Shown here: piece after piece, positions 1 to 11,800 of the stretch | Position numbering within the stretch: position 1 is the first letter of the stretch | How the letters are laid out: the number at the start of each line of letters is the position of its first letter | Assembly: GCF_026151205.1 (NCBI RefSeq) | Contig: NC_087080.1 | Span: 1,606,879 to 1,670,878 of the forward strand | Origin: Bolinopsis microptera | Lineage: Eukaryota > Ctenophora > Tentaculata > Lobata > Bolinopsidae | DNA: 64,000 nt | Direction of reading: 5' to 3' | Position numbers and translations under genes: made by a program | The notes under the pieces: model-generated | What the model was told of the DNA's origin: nothing | Seen by the model: only the letters and a program-made list of their open reading frames with translations | Databases searched by the model: none

Positions 1-10
1 ACTCATTTTG

Positions 11-231
11 TGTCATTTCCTTGTAGCCCAATGCGATTGTTTAACTTTAACTTTAAGTTTATGAAGAATTATGTAATTACAGATAGTGTCATTTCCTTGT
101 AGCCCAATGCTAACGTTTAACTTTAAGATTTATGAAGACTTATGTAATTACAGATAGTGTCATTTCCTTGTAGCCCAATGCTAATGTTTAACTTTAAGAT
201 TTATGAAGACTTATGTAATTACTAATTACAG
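11..231. repeat. Three tandem ~71-76 bp repeats
   Basis: Units begin at 11, 87 and 158 with the same TGTCATTTCCTTGTAGCCC start and continue through a TTTAACTTTAAG block and a TATGTAATTAC block. The first copy is slightly longer. No coding potential is seen. Confidence 0.8.
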
Positions 232-428
232 AGAGTAGCAGAGAATTTTTGCGTGTGGATCGAATTTCGAGCCTCGAAAACACAATTATTAAACCAAAAA
301 TAAGTTTTTAGCAATTTTAAACGGGAAAAACGTCCGCAGAAAATCTAGATTTGCAGAAATCAAGAGTTAAAGCCAAAGGTGAGGCACAACTCTAAAATAA
401 CTCCGGCCAGTATGCAGTATAACTTTGT

Positions 429-707
429 ATGGTAAGTCTACCAAGGCTGTCAAACAAGTTACGAAGCAGGAGATTAAAAATGGCGGGACACTGCATCAGA
501 CATCCTGAGCTACTTGCCAGTGATTTAGAACCTACGCACGGTAGAGCACAGCAAGGCCTACCAAGACAAAGCTACTTGTCTATGTTACTGAAGGAAGTTG
601 GGACAAACTCTAAAGAGGAACTGCGAACCCTGATGCGGGACAGGGATATATGGAGGGTGTTATCTGGCGTAGATCGGACTTAGCTCCGACATAGTAGTAG
701 TAGTAGT
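429..707 (+). pseudogene. 3' end of a decayed non-LTR retrotransposon (LINE)
   Basis: The 84-residue reading frame ends in the layout typical of LINE reverse-transcriptase C-termini: a GHCIRHPE-like stretch, then EPTHGRAQQGLPRQSY, then RTLMRDRDIWR, then the stop. It is followed at once by a TAG trinucleotide run (about 690-707), the kind of microsatellite tail many LINEs end with. Everything upstream of residue 1 is lost, so this is a 5'-truncated dead copy. A fragment of what looks like the same family lies at about 12990-13560. Confidence 0.6.
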
Positions 708-751
708 AATTAGTATAGAAGCTTACAGACTGAGTTTATCCTGCCACTAAA

Positions 752-870
752 AGTGGAGCATACCTTCCTAATTCCTGCGTTAGCAAAGCTGGATCTATCC
801 AATCCTACCCATGTGGAGCATACCTTCCCAGTTCCTGCGCTAGCAAAGCTGGATCCATCCAATCCTACTC
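752..870. repeat. Two tandem ~59-bp units
   Basis: Two adjacent copies share a GTGGAGCATACCTTCC start and AGCAAAGCTGGATC centre with a few substitutions. The open frame across them is a by-product of the duplication. Confidence 0.75.
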
Positions 871-999
871 ACGAGACTGTGATCATTATAATACTTTTTC
901 ATCATTTTTATAAAGTATTAGTGATTTCGTGTCTAACGTTATCCGAAACCGATACATCTAAAATAATGTGCAACAAATTAGTCGCGGGTTACTTTTATT

Positions 1000-1080
1000 C
1001 ACAGTATGTGGTACTACTACTACTACTACTAGTACTACCAGTTAGTAATAATAGTAGTACTGCATGTAGTAGTATTAAAA
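1000..1080. repeat. TAC/TAG trinucleotide microsatellite
   Basis: Interrupted runs of TAC followed by TAG-type triplets, probably a decayed LINE tail or simple repeat. Confidence 0.6.
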
Positions 1081-1155
1081 GTACTCTGTGAACTACTCTC
1101 CGAAAGATCACCTGTTATTTCCCCGTTTTATGAGAAGGTCATGTATTCATCGTGG

Positions 1156-1217
1156 CAAAACGGTCGCTACGGTCGCTTAGATACGGTCGCTTAGCGCGTA
1201 TCTAAGCGACCGTTTTG
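1156..1217. repeat. Imperfect hairpin with nested ACGGTCGCT repeats
   Basis: A left arm containing AAAACGGTCGCT and TTAGATACG pairs with a right arm CGTATCTAAGCGACCGTTTT. The left arm carries an extra 9-base duplication. It could fold as a cruciform or RNA stem. No gene is apparent nearby. Confidence 0.6.
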
Positions 1218-1734
1218 GGCGAGCGAATTAGTCAGAGCCCTTAAGCGAGCGCATTAGTAAGAGCCAGAAATAACTCATTCCTTATTTATTTTACAATAAT
1301 TTTGATTTCAAAATAAGTTACAACATACAAATTACAAACCATGCAAACAAATTTGGATGCGACCATCTTAATCTTTTGATAATATGTACATAAATTTAAT
1401 TTCAGTATGAGAAGAGGATTAAGTTGCAAATTCTGTCAAAAATCTCATTTTGAAGACATATTTATATTATAAATACGTATACCAAAAATAAAATTTGTAA
1501 CTTAAACTAAAGTATAACTAAAATTACAAACATTTTTGTCATAAAACGAACTTTTAAGGCTGATTGAATTTTGAAATGATTAGAGTAAACTTTGCATAGT
1601 TAAAAAAATATAAATGAAAACTCAACGGCAATTCATGCACAGTTCAATTAACAATTACACATTAAACTTAAAACTAAAAGAGACTCTAAGATGAGTAAGT
1701 TGACAGTTCTTATTACTTTATTCTCGAAATCACT

Positions 1735-1771
1735 GTTACTATGGTAACTTAAGTCGTGTAACTATGGTAAC
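1735..1771. promoter_or_regulatory. Two isolated X-box-like motifs
   Basis: GTTACTATGGTAAC (1735-1748) and GTAACTATGGTAAC (1758-1771) both fit the RFX X-box pattern GTHNYYATRRNAAC. They also look like relics of the 21-bp minisatellite found at 5731 and 24431. Binding is inference. Confidence 0.35.
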
Positions 1772-1916
1772 AACGTTCTAGATAGGCCACCACTAGAGAT
1801 AATTAATTGATATTTAATTACTGATTACATTTGTACATTAAAATTCATTAAACAAATAAATAATAATATGACGTTCGACTGAGTCAAATACCCAGTCAAT
1901 GGATGGCAGATTATTC

Positions 1917-2332
1917 GACGTCACGTGTTTTGGTGACGTCACGTGTTTTGGTGACGTCACGTGGTTTGGTGACGTCACGTGGTTTGGTGACGTCACGTGG
2001 TTTGGTGACGTCACGTGGTTTGGTGACGTCACGTGGTTTGGTGACGTCACGTGGTTTGGTGACGTCACGTGGTTTGGTGACGTCACGTGGTTTGGTGACG
2101 TCACGTGGTTTGGTGACGTCACGTGGTTTGGTGACGTCACGTGGTTTGGTGACGTCACGTGGTTTGGTGACGTCACGTGGTTTGGTGACGTCACGTGGTT
2201 TGGTGACGTCACGTGGTTTGGTGACGTCACGTGGTTTGGTGACGTCACGTGGTTTGGCGACGTCACGTGGTTTGGTGACGTCACGTGGTTTGGTGACGTC
2301 ACGTGGTTTGGTGACGTCACGTGGTTTGGTGA
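1917..2332. repeat. 18-bp minisatellite with CRE and E-box in every unit
   Basis: About 23 head-to-tail copies of GTGACGTCACGTGGTTTG. The first two units have a T for a G (GTGTTTTG), and one unit near 2258 has a C change, so the array is nearly homogeneous. Each unit contains the palindrome TGACGTCA (CREB/ATF site) overlapping CACGTG (E-box). Because the unit is a multiple of three it yields long spurious reading frames on both strands. It lies about 400 bp downstream of the receptor-like gene's stop codon. Confidence 0.9.
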
Positions 2333-2730
2333 CAGGTTATTTATTTCAGGTTCACAACGACATCACGTTTGTTTTTCGTCCGACGGATCAGTAGCGAAGT
2401 TTCTTAGCAATATCTGAAGGTTTAACAGTTACTAAGGGTAATAAAGGTGGAATTGAACGTGGAATTGAACTGTATAATTAAGTAATTACGTAATTACAAT
2501 CAAACTTCAAAGATTAGTATTAATATTTAAAATCAACATGTCCCTGATTTGTGTTCACCAATCGCAAGACACTTAACCCGACGTCATATCTAACCCGTCA
2601 CAGCGACACTGATTATATCGCAGTTAAAGTTGAATAATTATATTATGTTAATCTTAGAATTAATATTGTGGACACAATATTAGAACAGACCTGATAAATA
2701 ACTAGAGTTCACACGCGACAGTGGGCGGGA
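2333..2730. other. Presumed 3' flank / 3' UTR of the receptor-like gene
   Basis: No supported coding sequence. As the gene is on the minus strand, this stretch lies just beyond its stop codon and should hold the 3' UTR. I could not settle on one poly(A) signal. Confidence 0.35.
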
Positions 2731-2834
2731 TCAAAAGTAATTCAGTTTCACAGCTCGATTGCCATCTGATAAGATTGGGGGTGTTTCCATGGTAACATCC
2801 AGCGGTTCCGGACTAAACCAACCGTTAGAATTAC
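2731..2834 (-). CDS. Receptor-like gene exon 16 (cytoplasmic tail and stop)
   Basis: Acceptor CACCAG at 2835-2836; phase 1; 33 codons then TGA at 2733-2731. Tail includes WFSPEP, TPPILSDGNR and ends in a hydrophobic Phe. A perfect X-box-like GTTTCCATGGTAAC (2783-2796) lies inside this coding exon. The exon is short, so its support is mainly the exact phase fit. Confidence 0.55.
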
Positions 2835-5800
2835 CTGGTGGTGAGAAAATTGTTGATTTTACTCGTCTAAATTTCTTCGAAGTAGCGCGCGCCTAGCAAA
2901 CCTTATACAAACTGTATACTGGCTGATATGGGCGTGTTTATAGTATAGAGGTGATATTATTATAGCATATAAGCATATAAAATTAGAGGTGATCGCGTCT
3001 TCACAGCGAGCTCATGCTCGCATGCGCGCTTAATAAATCACAATGTAGTTTTTTTCGCGATAACTCAAAATCTACATTGTTTCAAATTTCCTTTTGGGGG
3101 TAAGTTAGTTTTAGTAGGCGAACATTTTGCTAAAAACTGAAATTGAAACCGAAAGTCTCTTAGTCTCTATCTCTTTTACTTTCAGAGATAGGCCCTTACA
3201 GCCAGTAAGGTTATAACTATAACCTACGCGCATTTAAAAAACTTTCGCTTCCATTTTAAGAACTTTCGCTTTCACTTTGAAAACTTTGCTGGCTACCAGC
3301 GTTGCTCTTTGTACTTGGTGAGCGAAAAGAACCCGTATTATAAATATTCCGTATCTTAACTTATAAGTATTCAATAGTATACTATTTAATACTATTACTG
3401 CCCACTTACCTTTTCCTGATATGATGACGTTGATGGGGGAAACCTTTTGTTTCTTTACGATAATGACAATCACAATCCCCAGAACCATGACCACCAAAAG
3501 AGCTACAATCAAAATGGTTATCGTGTTGCTGTTCAGTCCACCGTCACCTGCCAGGTGAACCATCAGAAAATCCGGGTTTTTTAAAGCTTGAAAGATGTAA
3601 AAGTGTCAACTAGGATAAATGTTTTTTGCTGTTTAGTGGATTTGCTTTAGGCGAGAAAAAGTAGGTTTGTAGAATTAGCAAGTGCGATTAATAAGACAGT
3701 TGCTATAGTAACGCTAGCAGTTGCTATAGTAACGCTGGCAGTTGCTATAGTAACGCTGGCGGTTGCTATAGTAACGCTGACAGTTGCTATTGTAACGCTA
3801 GTAGTTGCTATAGTAACGCTAGCAGTTGCTTTAGTAACGCTGGCAGTTGCTATAGTAACGCTGGCAGTTGCTATAGTAACGCTGACAGTTGCTATAGTAA
3901 CGCTGACAGTTGACATAGTAACGCTGCTACTCTAGCAATCAGATGATAGACGTGGGGGCAGATTACCTTCCGTTTTATCAGTCTCACAATTATTACCCTC
4001 CCACCCCGCACTACAGACACACTGGTAGTACCACCGAATCCTGCATTGGTCAGACCCCAACACCGAGATACACTCACTAATACTCCTGAACTCTGAACAC
4101 TCCCCCTTACTCGTACACTCGTGACCTGCCGTACAGGAGAACTTGCACACCGCTGAACAGAGTCATTGTTGGGGACAAAATATTGGAGGTCGGAATCGGG
4201 TGTGTTAGTGAGAGCTTGAAAATAGTTACATATTTTAAATAAGATTGAAATTTTGAAAATACCGAATTTGGGATGACCACAACGAACAAGATTAGCTTTA
4301 TATCAAAGTAATCTGACGAATGAGAGAATGATTATTGGTTATGACTGGTTATTGGTTAATCACCAGAATAGTCATCAGGATGAGGTGAACAAGACCAGCC
4401 AGCACCACAAGGACTCGGCCTCGCCTCACAAGGGTTATGAGGTAGGAGGTCCACTGAACACTGATCACTGACGACATTATTGAGGGTGTTACCCAGTTGT
4501 AGCAGCTCCACTCCGTTAATACTGAGAGAGTTTACACAACCCTGGTATCTCTGGTCTGAGAGTTTCTGGGCAGAGCTCCGTTTTGAGGTTGTTCTCCTCC
4601 TCAACATTGCTTTGTTGCTCCCTCCTAACTTATACTGTCGGGGAGAGAGAACAGTAAACGTTTCGCTGTACAATTTAGTCAGTACGGTTGATTGATTGAT
4701 TGGGGAACTGGTCCGTAGTACCAGCTCCAATGTTTACTCAAAAATAATATATAATTGTTATAAGTTAATATTCATCCCCGAAGGGCACGCAGATTATGAT
4801 TGTGATGTTATCTACCTTACTCGGGAATATTATAACCGGGATAAAGTGGTGGGTTTTGGAAGATTCCGCCATATTTTTCCCGGTCAAAAATTTTACCAGT
4901 CATAAAAAAACCCGCCGACTCAGATTATGGGGTTCCAAGGGGGTGGTGATCATCATATTTTACCTGAAGTCTCATATGTGCTAGAGAAGACTTTTGAAGC
5001 AGTGGATGGAGGGCTGTAACTTTATTGGCGGTTGTTACCATAATTTCGTTATAAAAATTACAATTTGGTCATAGAAATCAGATTTCACGGTGGTCCACGG
5101 TGGATTGATTACTGGAGCAGTTGAAGATGCAAAGCCAAGACGTTCCCCAATACCAAGCGGTGGGCAGGAAATTAAGCTCCGGCTGACCTTCAGAGCAGTA
5201 GCCCCATTAGCGGACAAAATGAAAGTCTTGTTAAGACAACAATACAACTTCGAATTTGACGGTCAGCAGCAGGGGGATATCAATAATGATAATGGAGGGG
5301 ACATTAACGATAATGAGAATGAGAATACGCTTTAATGAAGATTTGACTTATTATTGCTTAGATTTATTTTCCTTTAAATAGACGTGTCTTTTTTTTCTAT
5401 TTCTGAGTAATATCAATAACTGCAAATTGAAATAACTTCTTTAACAAGTAACAAAAACAAAAATTTCGGTTGAAAATTGGTTGACCTCTGAAAAAAAACT
5501 TGAAAGGTCGGCCACCGGTAAATACATGACCGGGATAATTTGGCGGGTTTTGGGAAAGTCCGCCATATTTTTCCCGGTCATTAATTTTCCCATTCATAAA
5601 TTAACCCGCTATAATATTCCCGAGTAAGGTATTAAAACTATTCAATTAAAATTATATTGGTCGATTCTACTGGCCCTGATCTGCAAACAAATTTGATATT
5701 TATAACTTGATGATGCTGCCTCGCCGCAATAACTAGTAGTGTAACTATGGTAACTAGTAGTGTAACTATGTTAACTAGTAGTGTAACTATGGTAACTAGT

Positions 5801-8800
5801 AGTGTAACTATGGTAACTAGTAGTGTAACTATGGTAACTAGTAGTGTAACTATGGTAACTAGTAGTGTAACTATGGTAACTAGTAGTGTAACTATGTTAA
5901 CTAGAAGTGTAACTATGGTAACTAGTAGTGTAACTATGGTAACTAGTAGTGTAACTATGTTAACTAGTAGTGTAACTATGGTAACAAGTAGTGTAACTAT
6001 GGTAACTAGTAGTGTAACTATGGTAACTAGTAGTGTAACTATGGTAACTAGTAGTGTAACTATGGTAACTAGTAGTGTAACTATGGTAACTAGTAGTGTA
6101 ACTATCAGAAACTCAAAATTACAGGAAAGAAAAATCACCTTAATGTCAGACGAGGGGGTAGAAAAATCCCAAGAACAAGGAACTTTTACAGTTTCTCCAA
6201 TGATAGCATCTGTACCGTCAAATTTAACGGTTATTTTGGAACCTTCTACCGCTACCTGCTTATCTCCTATCATGTATTGAGTTCCTGGGATATAAATTGT
6301 TTTCATCACTTATGATATCATTATTTATCAGTTAAGTCGAACAGTTTTGTTTGAGACCATAAATAAGAAACAATTTGTTCAGATCAGTTCCAGAATTAAA
6401 GATTACTTCCCAGTGCCCACGACACGTGATTATAAATAACCAGTACCTCCAGCAGCACTAAGACTCAGGTCACATTTAGTTCCCATATTCAGTTGCAAAA
6501 TCTCCCCCACCTCCGCTACTGACTTCTGAAAATCTGGGCATTGAATTTTCAGATTTTTGGGAAGTTGCGAGTAAAATACGAATTTTAACTATTGGACTAT
6601 TTCTGATGAAAATAATTGATAAAATACCCAAACATTGAAATCGGAAGGTAAATAACAAGATTATTATTTACCGATGGTAAGAGTTTGCTGCTCGTGATTG
6701 ATAGGTATTTTCCTCAAATTAGAAGTGAAATCGCTCGTGTAACCGTTAAATGATAAACCTGTAAATCTGTTACAATCTAGTCCGCTATAACCTGTTATGT
6801 AAGGTTGTCAATTTTTGTATACAATTTTAATGACGCGTTATTTAGAACCGATTATTGGTTTTACGACTATTAATTGATTCTTTTCAATTGTTACTGATAT
6901 ATAACCTTCTTTTGGGAGCTGTAAAGAGTGGCTCGTGCTACACAAAAACACACAAAATGTAATTACAACGTTGAATACTACAAACGTGGTATAAATGAAA
7001 AACTTACGAGTGAAAATATTAAACAGTGAAAGTATAAAAAGTCGGATAGAACCGAATTTAACAGACCGTTAGGACAAGTACAAGAGATGTGACCATCAGA
7101 ATCCGAACAGGAACCATCGTTAGAACAGGAGTATTCTGAACAACTCATTGTACTGGCTACTGCGTTACCTGATACAGGACATTGCGCATTTTTAGTGATC
7201 ACATGTCAATCTAATATCTATGAGCTATAAATTGTGACAAAACGATCCAAATTGGCTAATTTGAATAAGCTTAACTGATCAAAAATGAGTGTAAGCTTCT
7301 GAAACATAAATCTGTCGTATCAATTATATGTCGTACTATCTTACTATGGACTGGACAGAAAAACTTGAAGTTTAAAACACTAACCATCAGAGGATATTCT
7401 ATCAAACTCCAACTTCACCTCTCCCAACTTTACAGCATGAAATGTGCCCACAAACGGGGCGTAGATTGTTCTAGAAACTCCAGCCAGACAATCTGTCTCA
7501 TACCAGGTGCAGTCTGCTGGGCTCCCTCCAAACCAAATCTCAGAGAACGAGTCTGCTAATTTTGCTGACGTGACTTTCAGCTCAGAGTCAACATCTAGTT
7601 TTATCTCCCTCGAACTACCGTCAATGTAAAGTTTCAGCTTAGTGACTCCTCCGGACGCTAAATTTAATCCTGTGGCTCGTTTTGTTGAGGTTTTGTAAGG
7701 TTCCATCTGTTCTGTTACGGATAATTCCAAAGTTTTGTCGTCCACCTTCCGTAAGACTATCTTGATGTCATTTTCTGAATCATCTATATAAATTCCCTGT
7801 TTGAGATGAATTGTTAAAGGAGGGCAAAAATGGTGACAAGATATTGGAACTGCCTACAAACGACCTGATCACCGTCCGTACATAATTGATTGATGTTTGA
7901 TGATCTTACGATTACCCTACCGTTAATTATTAGTTACCAACTTTATAATACACGGCCAGTCATATCAGAAATCCAAATGTTTGCTGCGCGGCACAACACG
8001 CGCGCTTAAAGTATGCCTACGATGTAACGCTTTTTACATTAATTTGTCGTTCAACGAAATTTAAGGAGGATGATGTGACAGCATGGTTGCCAGTATATGG
8101 GCTTTTTTTTCTTCATATTTTAAACAGTTCACTGTTTAAAATCGTTGAAGTTGGTCTGAAAGTTTTATTTCAAACGTAAAATTACCTTGAACAAAGCTAA
8201 GTACATGTATGAGGCACCAGCAGCCATTTTCACTTCAATCTCTGCTGACTTCACTGTGAGACTATTAATTCTAGCACCCGTGCCACCTTCACTAAAACAC
8301 ATGTTGAAGATCAAATCATGAAATTAGAGTTCAAGAAAATACATGTTCACTAAAATAGGGAAATAATGAACAAATTACAAAATGATAAAAACCATTAACT
8401 ATTATTACTTACGGTATGTAAAATACTTTAGCATATTCACATTTATCGCCCTCAAACTGATGAGAACAGTCACACAAATGATTAGTGACATCTTGCAAGT
8501 TAGACATGTCACGTGAACAAGCACCCCCGTTTTTACAGGGCTTAGACTCGCAGGGGTATCTGGGGTGTTTAGAGTTGATAGAATTAGGTAAGAGGACTGG
8601 TTTTGAGGAAAGAGCGCCCAATTTGTTGAAGTAGCAAGTGCCATCTTAAAATACTGTCAGCTAGAGAAATTAATTTGTTTAATTGCTTCCCCTGCATTAT
8701 GACAGCTGGAATAATATATGAAATTGTTGCATTTTATTTAATCGCTACAGTTCGTTGCTATATTTCATTTAATTGCTATACTTTATTTCATTAAGTGGTT

Positions 8801-11800
8801 CATTATGTAATTATTAATGAAAAGTTCATCAAACTCAACCAACCATGTTACGCCTACCTATTGAGGTGAAACGAATAAACTATATTAAGTAAGTATAAAA
8901 TTGATATTTTTACGACAATGTTACTTACGAGGTAAAATGTTCACAATTATCTCCATCTGTACCACTCGGACAATTACACTCGAGTACAATTCCTTTTTGG
9001 GAACATACCCCGTTATTTTTACAGTAGTCTTCTTTGCAGGACACTAGCTCACAGACGTTCAGAGTATGATCTGCCTGGAGATAAAGAACCTTATCAGACT
9101 TTATAAGGGTCACTATCGTATAGACTTGTATACTGGTGAGGTAGCAAGGATATGATTGGATCTGATTGGTCACTGTCGCTTGTTAGAGAAATTTTCTTCG
9201 CCCAATTTCCCAGGAAAACTGAGATAAACTGTTAAAAATCCCTTCTTGCTTTGTTTCTCTATATCTTCAAGACATAAATCATTGAGAGGCCGTATATTAA
9301 ACATCTTTTTTATAAACATGGAATTGAGTGAGATTGTAAAGCTACTCACCAGTTTATATCCTTCGTCCTCGTCACACTCACACAGTCCGTTATCATTACA
9401 ATTTCCGAGAGTGCAATCATCACCTGTAGCGCACACTGCGAATATTATAACTTAATAAAGTTGATATTAGACCTATAATATTTAATAAATTATTATTATA
9501 TAACTTTATTCAAATCAAAAATAGAACATAAATGAACGTGTGGATTGGTCTCTTATCCATCCAGTGCGTGTAGTTATATGCCTGCTGCTGTGGGAGAATG
9601 AAGTATTGGTAGCAAATAAACAATTTAATAAATTACAGTAATTAATAGCCTATTATGTTTACATGTTAAGTAACCTCCCAAATTTTAACTTTCAATAAAG
9701 TCAGCCTGCAACTTTTAAGTAGAAACAACTTGTAAGCATCAAGGTTCGTCTACTCACCTATACAATCCTTGGCAAGAGGAGTAAAGAACCCCTCCTCACT
9801 ACAAGTCAACACTTGCTTCGTCTCCCCCTCCCCCTCCTTAATATGATACCCCTGAGTACAGGTGACTGTCACAACTGTTCCACTGCTATACGGTCCTACT
9901 GTATCAGCAGCAGAGTTAGAAAGAGTTAGGGGACAGGTCGTCTCTTCACATAGTCGGGGGTCAGCTGAGGATTTCTTGTAGCCTTCTTTACACTCACACA
10001 CACCCTGAGCGCTGCAGTTACCGTCTGTACAATCAACTGTACCACTCACACATTCTGGGGGAGTAGTGAGTCAGAGGGAATAGCTGGGAGTTTCACTGCC
10101 AAGGAGTAAAAACAATGTTTATCATCTTAATAACTCACCAACACAACCCATAATTCCAGAATAGTCGAGATCATCAGCCTTCTTCCACACCCCAGCCTTA
10201 CAAACGAGCTGTCCTGTCCCCTCATCTTCAGTAGTACCCCAACTAACAAAATAATTTGAGACACATGTTATCGTCACCTCCTCATCATCGTCGTATGGTT
10301 CTGTATTTTTAAACGGAACTGAAGTCGCTACGTTAACATCCGCACCCAGTAACTCGCAGCTTCTAACTGAACAATAATTTTGGTTATAGTGGTTACTTTA
10401 GTGGAAATATTTACAATCGGAAGTTGAGAATTCTGATGATAATAATAATAATACAGGGCCTCACGGTATTTCAACTCAAAACGATAAGATCTTTGAACAT
10501 ACTTTACTAAACTTTGACTGGAAAATTGATTAAAAGTGGTCACATTGATTTTTATGAGTATTTTGATTGGTTGAATATATTGACACTTTCTAAAAACCAC
10601 AAATTCTATTTCAGTGCACTATAACCAGCTACTAACCGGCAACTAACAATCATCAGTTTTAACTGGTTCTTCATAATGTTTATTAAGCAGGTCTATGTGG
10701 GTAAGAATTAAGACTATACATTTAATTAATATTATACACTGTATTATATAGAGCCTGTATATTGAGTAGAGTAAAAGTAGCGGAACTAATTCACTAGCTA
10801 GTGGTAGTCATTTCATTAAACATGTTATAAAACATGTTATATTATATATTTAACATGTCTAACATGTTAATATTACACATTATTAAAGGGTAAATGCTTT
10901 ACTTATCTCAATCTGAAAACGTAGATTACATTGAATGACCGTGAACAAGAATTAACCACACTATTGTTAACTAACGGTTCATGACAATAGGTTTGTACCT
11001 GATTCTTACAGTAACACAATGCTATAAATCATGGTCGGCTGGTGCATGACTTGGTACTGATTCAATTTTCTGGCGGAATTTTCAAAGTTAATAAATGTTA
11101 TCTTCAGCCAAAACAGCGTAATTATATGAAACACTTTAGAATGGTAAGATTGTATGGTACTGACACTAAACTAACCGATACAATTACACATTTTAACTCA
11201 ATAGTTTCCTAAACTTATTAGAGGTCTGTTTACATTGAGAAACTCGGACTTTTTTAATGACTTTACTTTAATCTATTTGGCTTATTGTGACAAGATGCAC
11301 AAATGACAAACGGTAATTTAGTAAGATTTAATTAGTTTTGGGCTCGAGTGGACGTCTCTAATTATATGCATGAGTTTGTGACTGTAACCATGACAACAAT
11401 AGTCAACAATAGTCAATAAACTCATGGAAATAAGCCAGGGGAGAGAAAGAAAACGTGACATTTGAGTACTCATCTTTAGTTTGAGTATTTTCAACTCACG
11501 TACACACGTACACATGATGAATAAAAACTACCGTAAAATCAAAAACCTCCAGGTGTATTTTATTCTCACTGCTTCTAATCAATGCTTCTAATTAATGCTG
11601 AAATATCTCCAAAGGTAAAGGAACTGAACTCATGGTATCAAGTAAGAATGAAACTTACAGTAGTTACAACAAAGGACAAAGTTATTCTTCAAGAAACATA
11701 AGCTGCTCTATATGATGCCCAAAAAAGATTGGGAAACAAATTTAGATCAACAAAAGAAAATTACATCAATTTATAATGATATTGACAGTGTCTTACCTGG

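Noticed and set aside
3234-3563. 109-codon frame with TM segment as a separate gene
   Set aside because: It is exon 15 of the receptor-like gene read on into its intron, where it enters a dispersed repeat.
5638-6309. 223-codon hydrophobic LLVTIVT repeat protein
   Set aside because: Exon 12 read through its donor into minisatellite A; the repeat part is not coding.
10328-10600. 90-codon minus-strand frame
   Set aside because: Overlaps intron 1 and exon 2 in a different frame from the sushi domain; no domain.
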